From: Methanobacteriota archaeon
GTDB lineage: Archaea > Thermoplasmatota > Poseidoniia > Poseidoniales > Poseidoniaceae
Assembly (NCBI GenBank): GCA_011525095.1
Contig: WTIV01000013.1
Coordinates: 1 to 9,283, forward strand
Direction: 5' to 3'
Length of the DNA: 9,283 nucleotides
Shown: in pieces, positions 4,595 through 9,283 of the stretch
Position numbering within the stretch: position 1 is the stretch's first letter
Layout of the letters: each line of letters starts with the position of its first letter
The notes under the pieces: generated by a model
Seen by the model: only the letters and a program-made list of their open reading frames with translations
Told to the model about the DNA's origin: nothing
Databases searched by the model: none
Translations under genes and position numbers: made by a program

Positions 4595-7500
4595 TCACAT
4601 TGATGCTACAAAGTAAGCGGTAGCAGTGATTTTCTGTGTGTTGTTGTCAACGTATGTCTTGACTGCCAACTCAGTTGGAACCTTAGCATCGCTTGCAATT
4701 GTGCCTCCAAGTCCAGCATCAGTGCTGAATGATTTACCAAGAACTGCGGTCTCTGTTAAGACTTGAGTTGAATCAACAAAGAATGCTTTACCCGAGTTAA
4801 GAGTAAGATTCTCAGTTGAAGTGAATGAACCAGAGTTAGTTCCAGACAACCAAGAGAATTCCTTATTGGTATCACCAAGAATGGTTAGACCACCAGTGTC
4901 TGCAGTAACATCGGTGGGACCACCTGCAGCAAGAACAACTCCTGTTGCGGAACCACCACCACCAACTGATTCTGATAGAGTTACTGTATCACCAGAGATG
5001 GATACAACAGTAACATTTCCACCGAGTGCAGTTGATCCACCACCAGAAGTGATAGAAACGCGAACTCCTGGTGCCAAGTTATCGGTATCGGAGACATTGG
5101 TGATTGTGTTCTGACCAGCGGTCAAATCACCATTGAATGCAGCAGCGGCAACTTTACCTAGGGTGATGTTGCGATCTTTGACATCAACAGTAACCGAGGA
5201 AACAGTTGTTGTTGTTCCAGATACACTTAGGTTTCCTCCAATTGAGAAATCACCTAGTGTTCCACTCATGTTGTCAACATAAGTCTTGACTGCTCTCTGA
5301 GTTGGAACTTTCTCGTCACTATTCTGTGATAGAGTTCCGTCAGTTGAGAATTCGTTAATTGCTGCACCAAGTTGAGCACCAATTGAACCCAGTCTCAAGG
5401 ATGATAGACCAGAAAGGTCAAACGCAGAAGCGTCTAGGGTTGCTTTACCAGTTGCCTGTTCAACTCTAAAGTATTGACCAACAGAGAAGTTACCATCTTG
5501 GTCAGTAGAAACATAGTAAACACGACCTGGGCGATCTTCTAGTGTCTCGTATGAAGGAATATTTGGAGACAGTGGGAGGAATGGCCAGTTAGTATTTGCT
5601 TTACTTCCAGTACCAACGTCTAGGAAGTCGTGAGCAGTTAGTCTGACCTGTGAATAACGATAGCGAATCTTGAAGTTCTGACCATCTCCAGCAGGAATTA
5701 CTTTCTCGTCAGAGAATAGTAGAACTGTCTTACCAGTAGCATCTGGAGCAACGTTAGTAAGTCTGAAGAATTCGTTGTCAATCTTGATGTAGTCTTGATC
5801 TTTGAAGATGATGTTTGCAGCAGAAACACGAATGTCTGTTGCAGCACTATCAAAGTCTTCAATAATCTCGTCTTGTCCAACTACCTTTTGTGCAAGAACT
5901 GTTACACCAGTGTTTGCAGCATGTGAGATTGCAGTTGTTCCTTCAGCACCACGGTTAACGGTAATTTCGTTTGCACCTTGGAATGAAACAACTTGCATCA
6001 TCTCTGTTCCCAGGATAATGAATCCATTCTGACTCATTCCTGTAACTTGGTTGACGAAGAGTGTTGTAGCAGTTCCGTCAATTGAGTTGCTCAAGGTTGT
6101 TGGATTACCAGTTGTTGGAACTGGATCAACAAAAGCATAAAGATCGCAGAAGGTAGTACCAGTGTGTGCTACAGCAGCAGAACCTAGTTTTGCTCTCTCT
6201 ACTGTTAGTGTACCTCTTCCATCCGCAGGAGTGTAGGAAGAGTTAGCGATAACGTATGAACCTGCGTCATCATTGATTCCGTTATCAACTAGTTCAACTG
6301 AACCACCCTGGTCAGGTGCTGCAGATAGACCCTCAACAGTAAGAACGAATCCTTTCTGACCAGTTACAGCGTCTGTGTTATTGACTAGAGTGACATAAGA
6401 GGATGAAGTTTGACCAGTAACAACTTCATTTTGAACAAATGTTCCAGTAACTGGGAAGAAGTATATGTAGTTGGATGCAGATTGATCACTGATTAGTTCA
6501 CCAACTGCTCCAGATGTACCACCACTAATTCTCTCACCAACTGTGAACGAACCATTCTTTGGTTGTTGTGGATCAAGTTCTAGTCTTAGACCCTTGACAT
6601 TACCATTGATAGTTGCTTCTGTAGCGTCAAATCCTCTGGAGATAACACCATACTTACCATACGAAGAGTTGCCAGAAACAGCACGAATCTTACCACCTCT
6701 AGTTGAGGAGTATGAGATGTGAGCGTAGTAGGTGAAGCAGGAAACAATCTCAGAAGATGCACCTCTTGTTACATAGAAACCAACACCACCGTCTAGGATC
6801 TGGGTGTAAGCATCAAACACCATTGACTTGTAAGATGGTGTTGCGGTATTATCAAAGTGTGCATGAACAGAACCATCAATCATAATACCGATTGCTGCTC
6901 CGCCAATGGCAGTACAGTTTTGGATATATGGTGATTTCTGAACAGGTGAATTAGGATCAAGTCTGAAGTAAACACCCTTGATTGTGGAAGTGTCTAGATC
7001 TTCGTCATTTGATGTGGAAGGAACGAAACCACTCATTCCCTCAAAAATCAAGTCCTTAACGGTGGTGTGAGAACCAACGTAGAACATTGTTGACTCTTCG
7101 TTTGTTCTTGTACCTGCCGAAGAGATTTGAATGTAAGGATCAGACTTTGCAGTTGCGGTGAGATTTCCAGATGATAGAGCAGAAGTTGCAATACCAACTA
7201 AAGTTGTAACAGCAGCAGTTTGCGTTGGGCAATATGGAGATGCAGAGTCAATAGTAATAGTGTTGTCTACAGTCTGCGATAGATTGTTACCACTAGCTGG
7301 ATTTACAACAGTGTTTTGAATTACGCTGCGTGCAACTGGTGCAAGATAATCTAAGAGAATGATATCATTGCCAGAATTTCCAGTAATGTCATCATTAACT
7401 AGAAGTGCTTCAACGTACTCATATACTTTGTTGTTAGCACCTGCTTTAACGTTATATGCAAGTTCTTCAACGAAAGTAACAAGTCTTGCCTTTACATCTG

Positions 7501-9280
7501 CTTCTACGCCTGGAACAGCACCGTCATTGTTTACATGCTGATAGTAAGCATCCTCAGCAATAAACGCTTTGTTTGCAATCAAGAGGTCATGTGCATCACC
7601 AGAAAGATGGCTTACAATATCTACATATTGGTCTCCAGTGTTCCATTCTCCACCTGTTAGGTTAAGGATATGAACATTGTTATTATAGTCAGAATCTAGA
7701 ACTTTAGCAGTCTTAGTTCCGCTATGGTTGGAGATTGTATCACCGAATAGAACGTGTGATAGCGAACCAGAAAGAGTAAGTGCTTGTAGGTTTGAAGAAC
7801 CAGAAGCAGGTTTGATGACAGAAGTTCTTAGGTTGTCGCCAATGATAGAGACAAACTGAGGAATCGTAATAGGTAGGGTCTCTTCATAGACACCTGCCTT
7901 AACGTAAATCGTGTGTGGATTGGACGCAGAAGGAGCGGCAGCACCAGTCAATCCTGCGATGTAATCACAAGCATAGCGCAAGGATCCAAACGCTCTGGAG
8001 ATGCTTCTGCCGTTATATGTGTCAGAACCTTCTTTAGCAACATAGTAGACAGGAGCAGTAGTGTTATTTGCTTCCCATCTTGGTAGTAGAGGTGATCCAC
8101 CAACTGCAAGAACTTGACCGTCTGCTTCTCTTAGAGCAGCAGCACTTTGATCTCCTAGAGGTAGTGCAATTCTGTTAATACCACCCGCTGCCTGATAGAT
8201 AAGGTCGCCAATTTCTTGAAGAACCTGTGCAGCGTCACCACCCTGTGATAGATAGTTCCAGTAGTTACCATTTGAATCAAGTTCTGGAGCAGTTGCTGCG
8301 CCAGTTGTATTTGAGGTAATACAAATATAGGAGTTACCATTTCTGTTGATAACATCACCGAGTTGATAAACAGCAGATGCACTCCACTGACCACCCCAGT
8401 TAAAACCTTCAACAACTAGATCCCAGAATCTTGTGTTTGTTGGGACTGGAACGTAAGATACGGTTCCACCAGTAGCACCAGCAGTCTGTTCTGTATGTGC
8501 AAATGTTACTTGAGTTGTGCTTACAGTGCCAACTCTAAATGTTCCATTGTAACCGCCGATGTCAACACCAGCAATAGTGATTTGATCTCCAATACCATAT
8601 GGAGCAGTTGCTTGAGCTTGTTGGAATGTAACGGTTACAGTCGTTCCATCTCCAGTGATAGAACCAATTGAAAGAGTTTCTGTATTGGTTGTGACTTTAC
8701 AAGCGTAGGTATTACCACCATATCTTACAGTGTTACCTGGCTCATAAACCTCAGCAGGATTATATGCACCTTGTGATAGATATCCAGTCGTGAGGACTTT
8801 CCAATATGCGGTATCCGTGTTTGGTGCAACGTTGGTTGAGTTTTGCTCGGCAATGTAGGTGTATCCACCATACCCAACGATATCACCTTTCTGATAGAGA
8901 GTTGAGGAATCCCAGGTATCTTCAAATACTAGACCTTCAGAATATGCAGACCAGAAGTTAAATTGGAATTGGGGACCAGAAGTATATGCAGTGACACAAC
9001 GGTAGATGCTATTGCCATACTTTACCAAGTCGTTAATAGCATACCAAGTTGATGGTGTCCAATCTCCTCTTTGTCTGAGACCTTCTGTGTGGAGTTCCCA
9101 TCTATTGTTATTGATATCTTCAGAATAGAAGGAAGTTTCCGATGACGTTGAAGTATGATTAACTACGCAAACATATGAGTTTGCACCATACTTAACAATA
9201 TCATCAATGACATAAGCAGTGGACGCAGCCCAATCACCGCGCCACTTAAACTTCAGTCTGCCGAGTCTAAAATCTGCCAT
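4595..9280 (-). CDS. Giant modular tail-fibre / virion structural protein with CBM-like repeats and beta-helix (1561 aa)
   Basis: The gene is complete, with ATG at 9280 and TGA at 4595. Modules in order: five repeats of the form GxWxxSTxYxxxDIVKYGxxxYxC, starting near residues 13, 70, 119, 168 and 295 and each ending W-x(4-6)-G, resembling carbohydrate-binding family 5/12 domains; a small beta domain (about 203-283) inserted before the end of repeat 4; a pectate-lyase-like beta-helix opening (YYVAKEGSDTYNG at 412-424, then VKAGVYEETLPITIP at 460-474); a region conserved in marine T4-like phages (about 732-905, including YYAHISYSSTRGGKIRA); a duplicated VGE/SGAxG module (911-969); a LSNSIDGTATTLFV...RGAEGTTAISHA module (1062-1121); and a C-terminal region with YYVSTDQDGNFSVGQYFRV (1255-1273) and two VPTxxAVKTYVDN motifs (1325, 1534). 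There is no signal peptide, membrane segment or visible S74-type autocleavage domain. Glycan contact at the host surface is inferred from the modules. Upstream control lies outside the window. Confidence 0.92.
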   Translation of the reverse strand: MADFRLGRLKFKWRGDWAASTAYVIDDIVKYGANSYVCVVNHTSTSSETSFYSEDINNNRWELHTEGLRQRGDWTPSTWYAINDLVKYGNSIYRCVTAYTSGPQFQFNFWSAYSEGLVFEDTWDSSTLYQKGDIVGYGGYTYIAEQNSTNVAPNTDTAYWKVLTTGYLSQGAYNPAEVYEPGNTVRYGGNTYACKVTTNTETLSIGSITGDGTTVTVTFQQAQATAPYGIGDQITIAGVDIGGYNGTFRVGTVSTTQVTFAHTEQTAGATGGTVSYVPVPTNTRFWDLVVEGFNWGGQWSASAVYQLGDVINRNGNSYICITSNTTGAATAPELDSNGNYWNYLSQGGDAAQVLQEIGDLIYQAAGGINRIALPLGDQSAAALREADGQVLAVGGSPLLPRWEANNTTAPVYYVAKEGSDTYNGRSISRAFGSLRYACDYIAGLTGAAAPSASNPHTIYVKAGVYEETLPITIPQFVSIIGDNLRTSVIKPASGSSNLQALTLSGSLSHVLFGDTISNHSGTKTAKVLDSDYNNNVHILNLTGGEWNTGDQYVDIVSHLSGDAHDLLIANKAFIAEDAYYQHVNNDGAVPGVEADVKARLVTFVEELAYNVKAGANNKVYEYVEALLVNDDITGNSGNDIILLDYLAPVARSVIQNTVVNPASGNNLSQTVDNTITIDSASPYCPTQTAAVTTLVGIATSALSSGNLTATAKSDPYIQISSAGTRTNEESTMFYVGSHTTVKDLIFEGMSGFVPSTSNDEDLDTSTIKGVYFRLDPNSPVQKSPYIQNCTAIGGAAIGIMIDGSVHAHFDNTATPSYKSMVFDAYTQILDGGVGFYVTRGASSEIVSCFTYYAHISYSSTRGGKIRAVSGNSSYGKYGVISRGFDATEATINGNVKGLRLELDPQQPKNGSFTVGERISGGTSGAVGELISDQSASNYIYFFPVTGTFVQNEVVTGQTSSSYVTLVNNTDAVTGQKGFVLTVEGLSAAPDQGGSVELVDNGINDDAGSYVIANSSYTPADGRGTLTVERAKLGSAAVAHTGTTFCDLYAFVDPVPTTGNPTTLSNSIDGTATTLFVNQVTGMSQNGFIILGTEMMQVVSFQGANEITVNRGAEGTTAISHAANTGVTVLAQKVVGQDEIIEDFDSAATDIRVSAANIIFKDQDYIKIDNEFFRLTNVAPDATGKTVLLFSDEKVIPAGDGQNFKIRYRYSQVRLTAHDFLDVGTGSKANTNWPFLPLSPNIPSYETLEDRPGRVYYVSTDQDGNFSVGQYFRVEQATGKATLDASAFDLSGLSSLRLGSIGAQLGAAINEFSTDGTLSQNSDEKVPTQRAVKTYVDNMSGTLGDFSIGGNLSVSGTTTTVSSVTVDVKDRNITLGKVAAAAFNGDLTAGQNTITNVSDTDNLAPGVRVSITSGGGSTALGGNVTVVSISGDTVTLSESVGGGGSATGVVLAAGGPTDVTADTGGLTILGDTNKEFSWLSGTNSGSFTSTENLTLNSGKAFFVDSTQVLTETAVLGKSFSTDAGLGGTIASDAKVPTELAVKTYVDNNTQKITATAYFVASM
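4919..5134 (-). other. Gly-rich beta module inserted in the C-terminal region of the giant fibre protein
   Basis: This encodes residues about 1383-1454 (NGDLTAGQNTITNVSDTDNL through the Gly-rich SVGGGGSATGVVLAAGG). It sits between KDRNITLG and PTDVTADTGGLTILGD, two stretches that in related cyanophage proteins are, to my recollection, close together. It therefore reads as an inserted module; the boundaries are approximate. Confidence 0.45.
8237..9244 (-). repeat. Five CBM5/12-like protein repeats at the N-terminus of the giant fibre protein
   Basis: The coding stretch for residues 13-348 carries five related units of about 50 residues. Each starts with a Trp or Tyr after Gly or Thr, passes through a core of form DIVKYGxxxYxC or a close variant, and closes on Trp plus Gly (WELHTEG, WSAYSEG, WKVLTTG, WDLVVEG, WNYLSQG). 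The pattern is that of chitin/carbohydrate-binding modules often found on phage fibres. DNA identity between units is low, so this is an old protein-level repeat, not a recent DNA duplication. Confidence 0.75.
8432..8674 (-). other. Beta domain inserted into the fourth CBM-like repeat of the giant fibre protein
   Basis: This encodes residues about 203-283, with pattern GDGTTVTVTF, then a YGIGDQITIAGV stretch, GGYNGTFRV and a GATGGTV close. Its neighbours show that it interrupts the fourth repeat: the Tyr-x-Cys core lies before it and the closing FWDLVVEG after it. The pattern is one I know as a recurrent small module in phage tail proteins, so it looks like a shuffled domain. Confidence 0.6.
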
Positions 9281-9283
9281 TTT

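Noticed and set aside
5891..6103. LSNSIDGTATTLFV...RGAEGTTAISHA stretch as a novel domain
   Set aside because: It matches a very common small beta module I know from many phage tail proteins, so it is a known building block and not new.

Overview
The window reads as part of the late structural region of a T4-like marine myovirus, most probably a cyanophage of Synechococcus or Prochlorococcus; a related marine myovirus on another host cannot be excluded. The evidence is a giant modular tail-fibre-type protein with stretches I recognise from marine T4-like phages, a small beta-rich virion protein of a type common in those phages, exact copies of the T4 late promoter box TATAAATA in the gaps, and a partial gene at the left edge whose N-terminus resembles the gp13 neck protein. 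Everything real lies on the minus strand, tightly packed, so transcription runs from high to low coordinates. There are no tRNAs, mobile elements, CRISPR arrays or metabolic genes.

Layout in the direction of transcription: (1) 9280-4595, a 1561-residue fibre-like protein with five carbohydrate-binding-type repeats, a pectate-lyase-like beta-helix centre, and several small inserted beta modules; (2) 4543-4229, a 104-residue beta-sandwich-like virion protein; (3) 4188-2716, a 490-residue aromatic- and His-rich putative adhesin; (4) 2702-2208, a 164-residue acidic/helical partner; (5) 2155-701, a 484-residue paralogue of gene 3; (6) 667-122, a 181-residue paralogue of gene 4; (7) 69 to beyond the left edge, the start of the gp13-like neck gene. 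Genes 3+4 and 5+6 are two copies of one two-gene cassette, and this is the most notable thing in the window.

Late promoter boxes lie just after the stop codons preceding genes 2, 5 and 7, and a one-base variant precedes gene 6. Genes 3 and 4 have no box of their own and probably ride on the promoter of gene 2. Before gene 7 the late promoter is embedded in the 5' arm of a strong hairpin that looks like a terminator. Incoming transcripts could therefore stop there while new late transcripts start inside the loop.

Likely logic: the region builds the host-contact apparatus of the virion (fibre, decoration or baseplate part, and two alternative or co-assembled adhesins each with a small companion) immediately before the neck/head-completion genes. 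The biochemical roles of the cassette proteins are inferred from layout and sequence pattern, not from recognised families.
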